Source: Maioricimonas rarisocia (lineage in GTDB: Bacteria > Planctomycetota > Planctomycetia > Planctomycetales > Planctomycetaceae). From it: 64,000 bases of DNA. The stretch is from the NCBI RefSeq assembly GCF_007747795.1, contig NZ_CP036275.1:2222001-2286000 (forward strand), read 5' to 3'. Position numbers and translations under genes: made by a program. Of this stretch, positions 38,094 through 46,037 are shown piece after piece. Positions within the stretch are counted from its first letter, which is position 1, and the number at the start of each line of letters is the position of its first letter. The notes beneath the pieces are model-generated. The model was given only the letters and a program-made list of their open reading frames with translations. It was not told the origin of the DNA and searched no databases.

Positions 38094-39963
38094 TCCTCAA
38101 ACAAGCGACCGATTAGCAGGCTCAACGAACGTTGTCTCGGCGCAGCAGCACGCGCTGGCCTGAGGCCAGTCGTGGAGTTCTGGTTCTGCTTGCTCATATT
38201 GTTGCCTTAATCCCTGATCGGGGGCCAAGCGGCCGCGAGTGCGTGGCGCGGAAGCCATCCGGAGCCTCCGCTCTTAACAAGACGGTTAACAGCGTAACAC
38301 GTCGCAGAGACGGAAGAAGACAGGCAAGTGAGGATTCCATTGCAGCACGCGGAGTTTCACGCGCCGCGCCTGTTCCACCAACTGGCAGGGCACCTTCATG
38401 AACGTGTTGACGAATGTGCGGAACTCCATGCGCAAGATCCGTCGCCGCTCGGCGTGATGCCGCTCCCGCCATCGCCCCGACACGGGAAGCAGCAGGCCAG
38501 ACCAGGCTTTGAGCGTCCAGGCCAGACTCGTCATCACCATGTAGGCCCAGTTGCTGTTGAGTGTATTGACCGGAGCACGCAGGGCACGCACGCCGCCCCC
38601 CAGTTGCGCAATCAGGTTTTCCTGGTCACAGCGATCGTTGCAGCCAAACACGATCTCAGCGGCGGAAGCGTCACGGTCGTTGGTGATATAGAAGAAGTAG
38701 CGGATGTCGGGGAAGAGTACGTTTTCCCCCTGCTCCTGGGAAATGTTCTTGCGGACGACAATCATGCGATAGGAACGATCGCAGGCCACCGGTTGGTAAT
38801 CGAACTCAGCGACGTCCTCGCTCTTGAGCTCCAGGTGCCGGAATGCGCGTTCCCGAATGACGCGGCGTTTGACGTTGCGGGGCTTGCGTCGCGTCCGGGT
38901 CTGGACTTCATACCGTGGCGGACGCTGCAGTCGTGTCCAGGCCGTTGGCGGCAATTCCCGGGCGATTTCCTTGAGGTTGGGGAGCGCGTCATAGCCGAAT
39001 TGGAACCGCACGTCCGCGGTGTCCCAGCCATCCAGGTACCGGGTCTGGCTGAAGGCCGTGTCTCCCCGCAACCGGACGCGACGAAATCCACCGCGTTGAC
39101 ACAACGCGATGGCGTCATCGAGTTCGGCGGCTGCGCCGTCTTCACTGGGGCGGTTGCCGGAGCGATTGACGATCGAGAGCACTTCGCCGGTATTGGCCAG
39201 CGAGACGATCAGAGGGTGATAACCCCAGGTACCTTTGTAACTGATGTCCATGCCGCCTTTGCATTCGCCGCTGGTCAGCACCAGCGTCCCATCGGCATCG
39301 ATCACGGCTTCGTCGAAGAAGTCGCTGTCCTGTCTCTGCCAGACATTCAGGCGTGCCTCGTTGATGGCCTTCAGCAGAGACCGCACGGAGTGGGCTTCGA
39401 AACGGCGACAGAAATCCCCGGCAGTCGTCGGATCGGGAATCGTCTCGGCGCCCAGCGCATCCAGGAAGCCTTCGTCATTCCGCCGCAGTTCGATGTCTTC
39501 CAGACAGGTGCCTTCGCAGAGGGCGTTGATGGCGAAGTTGAGCACGTGGTCCGACTCTCGGTACGGCAGCCACTGCTTGAGCAAACTCAAATTGCGATTG
39601 ATGGCATCCGTCAATCCGACGTCTTCGGCCAACCGCATCATCAACGGGACTCCACCATAACTGACCGCTCTGGTTCGTTGCGACACTTCGTAACGGACCC
39701 GCTGCGTCTTGATGACAGTTTTCCGTAACGCGCCTGCTTCGCTTTGCGTTTTTGTCGCCTGGCCAATCGAGCATCGATTCTGCGGTTGCGATTCTTGAAC
39801 CACTCTCTGATACTGCGCTTCACTCGAAATCCTTCCGTGACGACTGGGTGAAGAATTGTCTGACACTCTTCAGACCCCGGAAACGCACGGGAGATTTCGA
39901 GTTTTTTCGGTTTTGGTCAACCTTCAAGCAAACTCGCAGACTCAAACCTCGCTTGTTTGAGGT
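38094..39963. mobile_element. IS1380-family insertion sequence
   Basis: About 1.87 kb. Terminal inverted repeats CCTCAAACAAGCGA (38095-38108) and TCGCTTGTTTGAGG (39949-39962) match perfectly over 14 bp. The sequence CTAG flanks both ends (38090-38093 and 39964-39967), consistent with a 4-bp target duplication, though one extra T lies between CTAG and each inverted repeat. The single ORF is an intact DDE transposase. The element separates cassette 2 from cassette 3 of the RHS-tip island. Confidence 0.9.
38286..39866 (-). CDS. IS1380-family DDE transposase
   Basis: 526 residues, full-length for the family. The catalytic acid positions are readable as D in VIDADGTLVLTSGECKGG, D in RLRGDTAFSQTRYLDGWD, and E in RCDQENLIAQLGGGVRALR. 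The N-terminus contains a basic DNA-binding region (RYEVSQRTRAVSYGGVPLMM). No frameshift or internal stop is visible, so the element may still be active. Confidence 0.95.
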   Translation of the reverse strand: MSDNSSPSRHGRISSEAQYQRVVQESQPQNRCSIGQATKTQSEAGALRKTVIKTQRVRYEVSQRTRAVSYGGVPLMMRLAEDVGLTDAINRNLSLLKQWLPYRESDHVLNFAINALCEGTCLEDIELRRNDEGFLDALGAETIPDPTTAGDFCRRFEAHSVRSLLKAINEARLNVWQRQDSDFFDEAVIDADGTLVLTSGECKGGMDISYKGTWGYHPLIVSLANTGEVLSIVNRSGNRPSEDGAAAELDDAIALCQRGGFRRVRLRGDTAFSQTRYLDGWDTADVRFQFGYDALPNLKEIARELPPTAWTRLQRPPRYEVQTRTRRKPRNVKRRVIRERAFRHLELKSEDVAEFDYQPVACDRSYRMIVVRKNISQEQGENVLFPDIRYFFYITNDRDASAAEIVFGCNDRCDQENLIAQLGGGVRALRAPVNTLNSNWAYMVMTSLAWTLKAWSGLLLPVSGRWRERHHAERRRILRMEFRTFVNTFMKVPCQLVEQARRVKLRVLQWNPHLPVFFRLCDVLRC

Positions 39964-40232
39964 CTAGTAGCTGTAGGTCAGGCTCTGCCTGACGATGCTG
40001 CCGGGTCACTGGTAAGGGCCGCCTCCGATCTGCCTTCTCTTCGTGCTCCAATGCATGAGCAGCTGCCGACCAGGCACCGCCAGACCATCGCCGACGCTGC
40101 GTACCGGCAGCCGCTCATAGTCGCACGGGACGCCTGCCCCGGGCACTTGCCGGCTCATTCCGCAACCCGGACCATGATGGCGGCCAGCACGAAACGTCAG
40201 CCGGGCTGTCGGGCACCGCTGCGCTGCGATTC

Positions 40233-40264
<32 letters not shown>

Positions 40265-40267
40265 CGC

Positions 40268-40420
40268 CGTTTCGATGAAGGGTACCTCGACCGCATCACG
40301 CCACCGGATGTTCGTTACCGTAATCCCAGCAATCCGAAGTCACCCGTTGACCCGGCAAATTGGGAGCAGCACCGACACATCTTTGGCTACGGCGACCTTC
40401 CTGCCGACTTCGGATTCTAG
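40268..40420 (+). pseudogene. Truncated RHS/toxin tip fragment, cassette 3
   Basis: Frame of 50 residues to the TAG at 40418-40420, reading RFDEGYLDRITPPDVRYRNP and then WEQHRHIFGYGDLPADFGF. It has no start codon and begins exactly where the second copy of the 300-bp repeat ends. The composition looks like a genuine protein C-terminus. It probably represents the last part of a toxin tip whose immunity gene is the following ORF. Confidence 0.5.
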
Positions 40421-40431
40421 GAGCATTGGCA

Positions 40432-40815
40432 ATGGAAGAATTGCTTCGTCAATTGTTGAATCGATTGGAACAAGTCAGTACCGATCACGAAGAGTTGTAC
40501 GACACGGAATGCAGGGAACGCATGGGCAACGCCGTGATGGATGGCTTTGTGCGAAACAAGAGTGACTTCGTTTTGGGTGACGATTTCGGACTGCACGCAG
40601 CAGTAGCCAATCTCGCTATCAAAGAAGCTCTTGCCGAGTACATCACCCAAGCGAACTCGCAGGCAGCAGAACTTGGCATCACCGATTTTCACGAGCGGCT
40701 TGCTGCGTTCCAGAACTCCGATGTGGAATCCGACGAAGAGGGAAGTGTCTACGACGATTTCTTTGGTCATTCGGCTCCCGATGCATTCGATTCCACAGGG
40801 AATGTGATCGGGTGA
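40432..40815 (+). CDS. Putative immunity protein, cassette 3 (127 residues)
   Basis: Starts MEELLRQLLNRLEQVSTDHE, 11 bp after the stop of the tip fragment; TAGGAG of that stop region supplies a ribosome-binding site. The protein is strongly acidic and mostly helical, ending DDFFGHSAPDAFDSTGNVIG. No family is recognised. Small acidic proteins behind toxin tips are commonly immunity factors, and this is an inference from position and charge. Confidence 0.5.
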   Translation: MEELLRQLLNRLEQVSTDHEELYDTECRERMGNAVMDGFVRNKSDFVLGDDFGLHAAVANLAIKEALAEYITQANSQAAELGITDFHERLAAFQNSDVESDEEGSVYDDFFGHSAPDAFDSTGNVIG

Positions 40816-40878
40816 TTGTGAGGCACGCCCATTTGCATGAGGGCCGCGGCGTCACGAAAGCGATGCCGGGCATTCGCT

Positions 40879-40985
40879 TCAACGCTTTGGTTTCTCCATC
40901 ACGATCTTCGCAGGCCGTGCCGGTTTAATGGGTCGCAGCTTGGCCGGTTGAGCAGGCTTCCACGGCTCGCGGCGTTGTCGTCTCT
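40879..40985 (-). pseudogene. 3'-end remnant of the PAQPAK-tail gene (third copy)
   Basis: The minus strand encodes EPWKPAQPAKLRPIKPARPA and KIVMEKPKR, closely matching the C-terminus of the 36187-36513 protein, with no matching N-terminal part. It lies behind the third putative immunity gene, as the other copies do behind theirs. Confidence 0.55.
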
Positions 40986-41052
40986 CGCGCGGCACGGCTG
41001 ACGGCCACGGCAGGGTGGCAACTGCCTCCGTGAGCCTTCCTCGTGCTCCGTG

Positions 41053-41180
41053 CACTCGCTTGCGCTTCGTGCTGGTATCCTGGGGGCGGTTCGCCGCTGA
41101 GCTCCAGGGCAGCCTCTGCCTGCCGCTTGATCCAGCCAAGCCATCCAGGTCGAAAGCCCGCCGGCTGCGACCGGTGGGCC
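41053..41180. repeat. Palindrome-rich segment (C-like, F, and a singleton)
   Basis: The imperfect palindrome GCACTCGCTTGCGCTTCGTG lies around 41052-41072. A C-like element (GGCAGCCTCTGCCTGCC) follows near 41108, and an F element (GCCCGCCGG-N6-CCGGTGGGC) at 41156-41179. No gene is evident. Confidence 0.6.
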
Positions 41181-41211
41181 ACTCACTCTGCCGTGCCCTC
41201 CAGCCGCGCAC

Positions 41212-41256
41212 AAAAAAAGCCCTCCCGCGGGACAATCGTCCACCCGGAAGGGCTTT
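41212..41256 (-). terminator. Rho-independent terminator of the tRNA-Arg gene
   Basis: On the minus strand AAAGCCCT (41256-41249) pairs with AGGGCTTT (41223-41216), followed by further T residues to 41212. It begins 15 bp beyond the 3' end of the tRNA. Confidence 0.8.
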
Positions 41257-41270
41257 GAATCTACTCCAAG

Positions 41271-41344
<74 letters not shown>

Positions 41345-41535
41345 GTCCATGTCGCTCCAGGAAAACCGATTCTACCGACGACCAGCGGCCGCCGCAGTCT
41401 CCCTGCGAGAGACGGATGATTGCACAAACGGGCCGGCGACGCAAGAAACCGGCACCCGTTCGCTCAAGATTCTCGTAAACCGTTGCCCGCAAACATTGTG
41501 CGGCCGATTCGACCCCTCCAGACGATCGCTCCGCG

Positions 41536-42096
41536 TCACTTCTCCCCCGCCGCCGCCTCGCTCCGCGCCAGCGTAATCATCATCCCGTCCGGCAGCCGCT
41601 CGCAGCCGAGGTGACGCATCATGTTCACCAGCTGGGCCGTCGTGTACTGCGCGTGCAGGCACAGGTGCAGCAGCACGTCCGCCAGCCGCGTGCCGTGGAC
41701 GCGACCCGCCCCCGAACTCGAGCTCATCTTCCGCACGATCTTCTCGAGCGATTCCGGCGTGAGGCTCTCCAGGTACTCCGCCCACTCGACATTCACCCGT
41801 TCCCACCGCGACCGCAGGTCGGCAAGGTCGCTCGCTGCCCCCTCCCCCTCCTGATTGCCGGGGATCCGACCGGGCACGTCACCCGGCGTGAGCGGATTCT
41901 CGTCCCCCCGAATCGCCGCCAGCCAGACGTACTCGGCTCCGTACAGATGACACAGCGTCTTCCAGACCGAGCCCTGCCCGATCGGAAACGTCTGTCGCAA
42001 CTGCTCCGGCGTGAGGTCTTCGGCCGCATCGAGCAGTCGCTCGTGGGCCCACGTCCGATGCTGATGCAGCCGCCTGATCAGATCGACTGAATCCAT
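41536..42096 (-). CDS. DinB family protein
   Basis: 186 residues from ATG at 42096 (MDSVDLIRRLHQHRTWAHER). A four-helix DinB/YfiT-like bundle is suggested by WKTLCHLYGAEYVWLAAIRG, with a first metal-site His, and HLCLHAQYTTAQLVNMMRHL, with the HxxxH pair. The family includes metal-dependent thiol transferases and proteins of unknown role. It is a single gene divergent from the polytopic membrane protein. Confidence 0.85.
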   Translation of the reverse strand: MDSVDLIRRLHQHRTWAHERLLDAAEDLTPEQLRQTFPIGQGSVWKTLCHLYGAEYVWLAAIRGDENPLTPGDVPGRIPGNQEGEGAASDLADLRSRWERVNVEWAEYLESLTPESLEKIVRKMSSSSGAGRVHGTRLADVLLHLCLHAQYTTAQLVNMMRHLGCERLPDGMMITLARSEAAAGEK

Positions 42097-42294
42097 TGTG
42101 ACCCGCCTTCCCTCTGATTTCGGTGCGTCCCGTTCACAGACAGCACAAACGGACGTACGGTTCGCCCGCATCGCCGCCAGTGCAGATTTTCATCCAACGG
42201 CCGCGCCGCGCGAAGTCGTACCAGAGATAGCACATCTCACGCGACCGCCGCTTCGGCAACTTCTTTCGCAAGCCCCTCGCCAGGGAGAATCGGC

Positions 42295-44073
42295 ATGTCT
42301 GCGCCCAGGGTCCGCCCCCCGTTCCTCATCGCGCTGTACAACCACAATCCCTTCTACGTCATCAGCGTGCTGCTCATGCTGTATGCCGTGCGCAGTGCCT
42401 ACGGCGAACTGCAGGTCGGCACGATCAACACCGGCCTGATGATGGGAATTCTGGCCGGCTACACCTCCCTGCTCGCCGCCATCGCCGTGCTGATCATCCG
42501 CCAGGGGAAGGTCTGGGAAGACGCCCGCTCGATCGTCGTCCTGCTGCTCCTCCTGTTTCTGGCCGTCTCCGTCAGTGCCGACGACCTGTTCGTGCGTATG
42601 GAATCCGCTCTCGGCGGAGCCCTCATCCTCCTGTGCGGCTACATCTTTTCGGCCGTCGTGATGGAATCGGTCAACTTCGGAGCCCGCATTCGCCTCGGCA
42701 TGGCGTACCGCATTCCCTACCACCTGATGTTCGCCCTGTTCTACCTCGCCCCCTGGTGGTGCTCGCCGGAGCTGCACCCCCGCACCGCCACGCAGCTCGA
42801 GTGGACGATCTTCCTCTTCCCCGTCGTTGCTGCCGGCCTGATGCTCACCCTCCTGCCGGCCGCCCGCTTCGGCCCCGCCTACGCGAACGCCAACGGCACC
42901 CCATGGCGGTGGCCGCTGTTTCCGTGGGTCGGATTCGGCATGCTGTTCTTCGCGGTCGGAATGCGCACGTTCGCGCTGGCGATGACCTTTGGACAGACCG
43001 GTCCGATCTGGGTTCATCTCAAGAGCGGCGGCCGCGCCATCGCCTTCGACACGATGTGGGGACCGTACTTCCTCATCCCGCCGGTCTTCGCCGTCCTCAT
43101 GCTGCTGCTTGAAGGGAGCCTCTCGACTGGCAACCGCAGACTCACGGGCCGCGTCCTCCGCTGGGCTCCGATCCTTCTGCTGCTCGCCCTGCCGTACAGC
43201 AGCGGGCTCGTCTTCCGCGGCTTCCTCGACCGGGTGACCGAACAGATCGGTGCGCCGCTGTGGCTGTCCGTCTTTCTGCTGCTCGGCTTCTACGGCTACG
43301 CGGTCGTTCGCCGCGTGCCGGGCGCCGGTGCTGCCGCGCTGGCGACGACACTGCTCCTGGCCGTCGTCGGACCGCAGACAACCAGTCTCCGCACTCTCAC
43401 CCCCGTCGAACCCTGGCCGCTGTTCGTGGTCGGATCGATCCTTGTCATCGCCGCCGTGCGGAAACGCTCCTCGTTTGTGGGAACACTGGCTGCGGTCCTG
43501 CTCACCACAGGTCTCTGGCACGTCCTGCCGGAAACGCTGCAGACCCGCTTCCGCTTTTCGATCAGCTACCATCTCCTCTGGCCGAGCATCGTTACCGTCG
43601 GCCTGCTCGCCCGTGACCCCTTCGCGCAGATCCTGCGCATCATCGGTGCGGCCCAGATGCCCCTCGCGGCCCTTGTTGTCATGACGCACCCGGCGGCCGC
43701 CGACGTCCCGCTGGAGTGGCGCGCCGGCTATGTGCTGGCACTGACGATCGCGGCCATCGTCATCGCTCAACTCTGGCACAGCCGCTGGTATCTGTACGCC
43801 TTCACGGGACTGCTCGGGGTGATCGGCTACGGCATTGCGGTCGTCGGCTTCCGGTCTGCGGTCGACGTGCTCGGGAAAGCGGCCGTCACCTCGTTCGCCT
43901 GGAGCCTCGCCACCCTGCTGGCCGCGTTCCTGATCAGCGCCCATAAGGCTCACTGGCTGCCGAAGCGATTGTTCCCACCCTGGAAGAACGGCAACGGCGG
44001 CGGTGCAGCAGCAGTGCCGGGAAGCGAACCACCCCCTGACCCGGGAACCAGCACCCCCGGCCCAGTTTCCTGA
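42295..44073 (+). CDS. Polytopic membrane protein of unknown function
   Basis: 592 residues with about 14-16 hydrophobic helices, starting MSAPRVRPPFLIALYNHNPF. Examples are GLMMGILAGYTSLLAAIAVL, SIVVLLLLLFLAVSVSADDL and AALATTLLLAVVGPQ. No transporter, kinase or glycosyltransferase motif is visible. The C-terminal 25 residues are Gly/Pro-rich and probably cytoplasmic. Its stop codon lies inside the first units of a long heptamer tract. I do not recognise the family. Confidence 0.8.
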   Translation: MSAPRVRPPFLIALYNHNPFYVISVLLMLYAVRSAYGELQVGTINTGLMMGILAGYTSLLAAIAVLIIRQGKVWEDARSIVVLLLLLFLAVSVSADDLFVRMESALGGALILLCGYIFSAVVMESVNFGARIRLGMAYRIPYHLMFALFYLAPWWCSPELHPRTATQLEWTIFLFPVVAAGLMLTLLPAARFGPAYANANGTPWRWPLFPWVGFGMLFFAVGMRTFALAMTFGQTGPIWVHLKSGGRAIAFDTMWGPYFLIPPVFAVLMLLLEGSLSTGNRRLTGRVLRWAPILLLLALPYSSGLVFRGFLDRVTEQIGAPLWLSVFLLLGFYGYAVVRRVPGAGAAALATTLLLAVVGPQTTSLRTLTPVEPWPLFVVGSILVIAAVRKRSSFVGTLAAVLLTTGLWHVLPETLQTRFRFSISYHLLWPSIVTVGLLARDPFAQILRIIGAAQMPLAALVVMTHPAAADVPLEWRAGYVLALTIAAIVIAQLWHSRWYLYAFTGLLGVIGYGIAVVGFRSAVDVLGKAAVTSFAWSLATLLAAFLISAHKAHWLPKRLFPPWKNGNGGGAAAVPGSEPPPDPGTSTPGPVS

Positions 44074-44090
44074 CTTCCAGCTCCCCGCTA

Positions 44091-44209
44091 CCTGTTTCCT
44101 GTTTCCTGTTTCCTGCTTCCTGCTTCCTATTTCCTATTTCCTATTTCCTGACTCCTATTTCCTGACTCCTATTTCCTGACTCCTACCAACTACCCACTAC
44201 CCACTCCCA
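44091..44209. repeat. Long heptanucleotide tandem repeat tract (about 16 units)
   Basis: Units in exact 7-bp register: TGTTTCC three times, TGCTTCC twice, TATTTCC three times, then TGACTCC alternating with TATTTCC, ending TACCAAC, TACCCAC, TACCCAC. This is the longest of the eight tracts and starts just after the stop codon of the membrane protein. The TATTTCC/TGACTCC alternation implies duplication of a 14-bp dimer. Confidence 0.85.
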
Positions 44210-44324
44210 AAGCATTGACGACCGCTGATGCGTCAGGTACACCAGACTGAGGTCATTGCCGGGACCAGCGCGCTGCACATCCCGTCCCGGTTCGTGCGTC
44301 TGACAATCCATTCCGGAGGACACG

Positions 44325-45713
44325 ATGCCGGAACGTCCCCGCCGACGTTCAACCATCAGTCGTCGCGATCTGCTCCGCGTGGGAGCGATCGGCGGCAGTG
44401 CGCTCACCCTCCCCCGTCTGCTTCAGGCCGAGAGCCAGTCAGGTCGCAGCGGTCGCTCCTGTATTCTCATCATCCTCAGCGGCGGACCGGGCCAGCACGA
44501 AACTTTCGATCCCAAGCCGGAAGCCCCGCAGGAAATCCGCGGCCTGTACGCTCCCATCGCCACGCGAACACCCGGCGTGCAGCTGACCGAGATGCTCCCC
44601 GGCCTCGCGCAGCGGTCCGACCGCTACTGCCTGATCCGATCGATGAGCCACGGCGACGTTGTGCATGTCTCCGCCGTGCATACGATGCTCACGGCCCAGA
44701 CCGATGGCTCTCCCGCGAACGACTCTCCGTTTGTCGGCTCGCTCGTCTCGAAGTTCAGCCCCTCACCCGCCGACGTCCCCTCCTACGTCTGGCTGCACAA
44801 CATGAAGACCGGCACCAACAAGGTGCCCCGCTACGAAAGTGGACTGGGAGAGATCGGCTTCCAGCATGCACCCTTGCGGATCGGCTACGAACTGGACAAC
44901 CCGTCCCGTCCCGACTTTCGCGTCAACGAATTCGATCCCCGCGAAGGGCTGACCGTCGACCTCCTCCGTAACCGCCGCAACCTCCTCGATCAGTTGGAAC
45001 AGTCCGCCTCCCTCGCGACCGTCAACCCGGAATACGACCGCTACCGCGAGAAAGCATGGAACCTGTTGACCGGTCCCGGTGCCCGACACGCGTGTGATCT
45101 CAACCGGGAAGAGCAAACGACCCGCGACCGCTACGGTCGGCACCCTTTGGGCCAGTACTGCCTGATGGCCCGCCGCCTGGTTGAAGCGGGCGTTCGGCTC
45201 GTCACCGTGACCGCCTGGCCCGGACTGGCCCCCGGCGAGACGAAGCCGACCGTCACCCAGGTCTGGGATACGCACGACAATCTCTACAAGGAAGGGGACA
45301 GCATGTTCGGGAGCGGCCCCTTCGGCATGAAGTGGTCGCTTCCCCGGCTCGACCAGGCCCTGTCTGCGCTCTTCGACGACCTGCACGAACGGGGACTGCT
45401 GGAAGACACCTTCGTTGCTGTCGTCGGCGAATTCGGTCGCACGCCGAAGTTCGAAGGCAAGGGCCGCGGCCGCGGACACTGGCCCAACTGTTACTCGGCC
45501 CTCGTCGCCGGTGCGGGCGTTGAAGGCGGCACCGTCTACGGCGAATCGGACCGCCAGGGGGCATACGTTGCTTCGGGCCGCCCGGTCTCGCAGGTCGACT
45601 TCGGAGCGACGCTGTTCCACGCTCTGGGCATCGACCCGCACCAGCGCTACGGCCGCGATGGCTTTTCCGCCCGAGTCAACGACGGCGAGCCGCTGCTCGA
45701 CATCTTCGGTTGA
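44325..45713 (+). CDS. DUF1501 domain-containing protein, Tat-exported (second copy)
   Basis: 462 residues. The N-terminus holds a twin-arginine signal (STISRRDLLRVGAIGG). DUF1501 motifs are CILIILSGGPGQHETFDPKP, GRHPLGQYCLMARRLVEAG, VVGEFGRTPKFEGKGRGRGH and YGRDGFSARVNDGEPL. Unlike the copy at 209-1648 it has no adjacent PSCyt1/DUF1549 gene. GGAGGA lies 8 bases before the ATG. The biochemical function of DUF1501 proteins is not known. Confidence 0.92.
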   Translation: MPERPRRRSTISRRDLLRVGAIGGSALTLPRLLQAESQSGRSGRSCILIILSGGPGQHETFDPKPEAPQEIRGLYAPIATRTPGVQLTEMLPGLAQRSDRYCLIRSMSHGDVVHVSAVHTMLTAQTDGSPANDSPFVGSLVSKFSPSPADVPSYVWLHNMKTGTNKVPRYESGLGEIGFQHAPLRIGYELDNPSRPDFRVNEFDPREGLTVDLLRNRRNLLDQLEQSASLATVNPEYDRYREKAWNLLTGPGARHACDLNREEQTTRDRYGRHPLGQYCLMARRLVEAGVRLVTVTAWPGLAPGETKPTVTQVWDTHDNLYKEGDSMFGSGPFGMKWSLPRLDQALSALFDDLHERGLLEDTFVAVVGEFGRTPKFEGKGRGRGHWPNCYSALVAGAGVEGGTVYGESDRQGAYVASGRPVSQVDFGATLFHALGIDPHQRYGRDGFSARVNDGEPLLDIFG

Positions 45714-45739
45714 GCAAAGCCTCGCGAAGCAGCACCTGC

Positions 45740-45850
45740 CACGACTCTGCGAGCAGCCGTAGGGCCGGCTATTGCCGGCTGTTGCACTGGCTGTAAGCCG
45801 TAGGGCAGGCTCTACCTGCCGCCTGATGCAGACATGCCTGCCGCCTGCGT
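45740..45850. repeat. C-family palindrome variants
   Basis: One variant has the stem GCCGGC-TATT-GCCGGC (near 45767-45782); another is GTAGGGCAGGCTCTACCTGCC (from about 45799), again with a preserved stem GGCAGG/CCTGCC. A third partial copy (CATGCCTGCCGCCTG) follows. The first variant also occurs near 51078. The rest of the gap up to 46037 holds only the fragment described separately. Confidence 0.65.
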
Positions 45851-45929
45851 TCGGCCCCGGCAGCAGCACACAGAATCCGCTGTTCAACTCTCATAACGAC
45901 TGGTACAGGTTTTGGGGGCAGGGCAACGG

Positions 45930-45970
45930 ATCTGGCCGTCGACATCTCGGTCGTCGATGACGGCGGGCCA
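45930..45970 (+). pseudogene. Short remnant of a GlcG/HbpS-like gene
   Basis: TCTGGCCGTCGACATCTCGG followed by TCGTCGATGACGGCGGGCCA matches, at roughly 35 of 40 positions, the segment at 51676-51715 inside the intact GlcG/HbpS-like gene, which encodes LAVNISVVDDGGH. Only this fragment remains, so an extra copy was deleted or a piece was translocated. Confidence 0.5.
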
Positions 45971-46037
45971 CTTCAACAGAAGGTGAGCGGCCTGAAAGGG
46001 GCTGAGATCTCACAGGGATCTCTGCGCGGGATGCTGC

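Noticed and set aside
42190-43953. 587-residue minus-strand open frame opposite the polytopic membrane protein
   Set aside because: Highly charged shadow; the plus strand shows regular hydrophobic helices.
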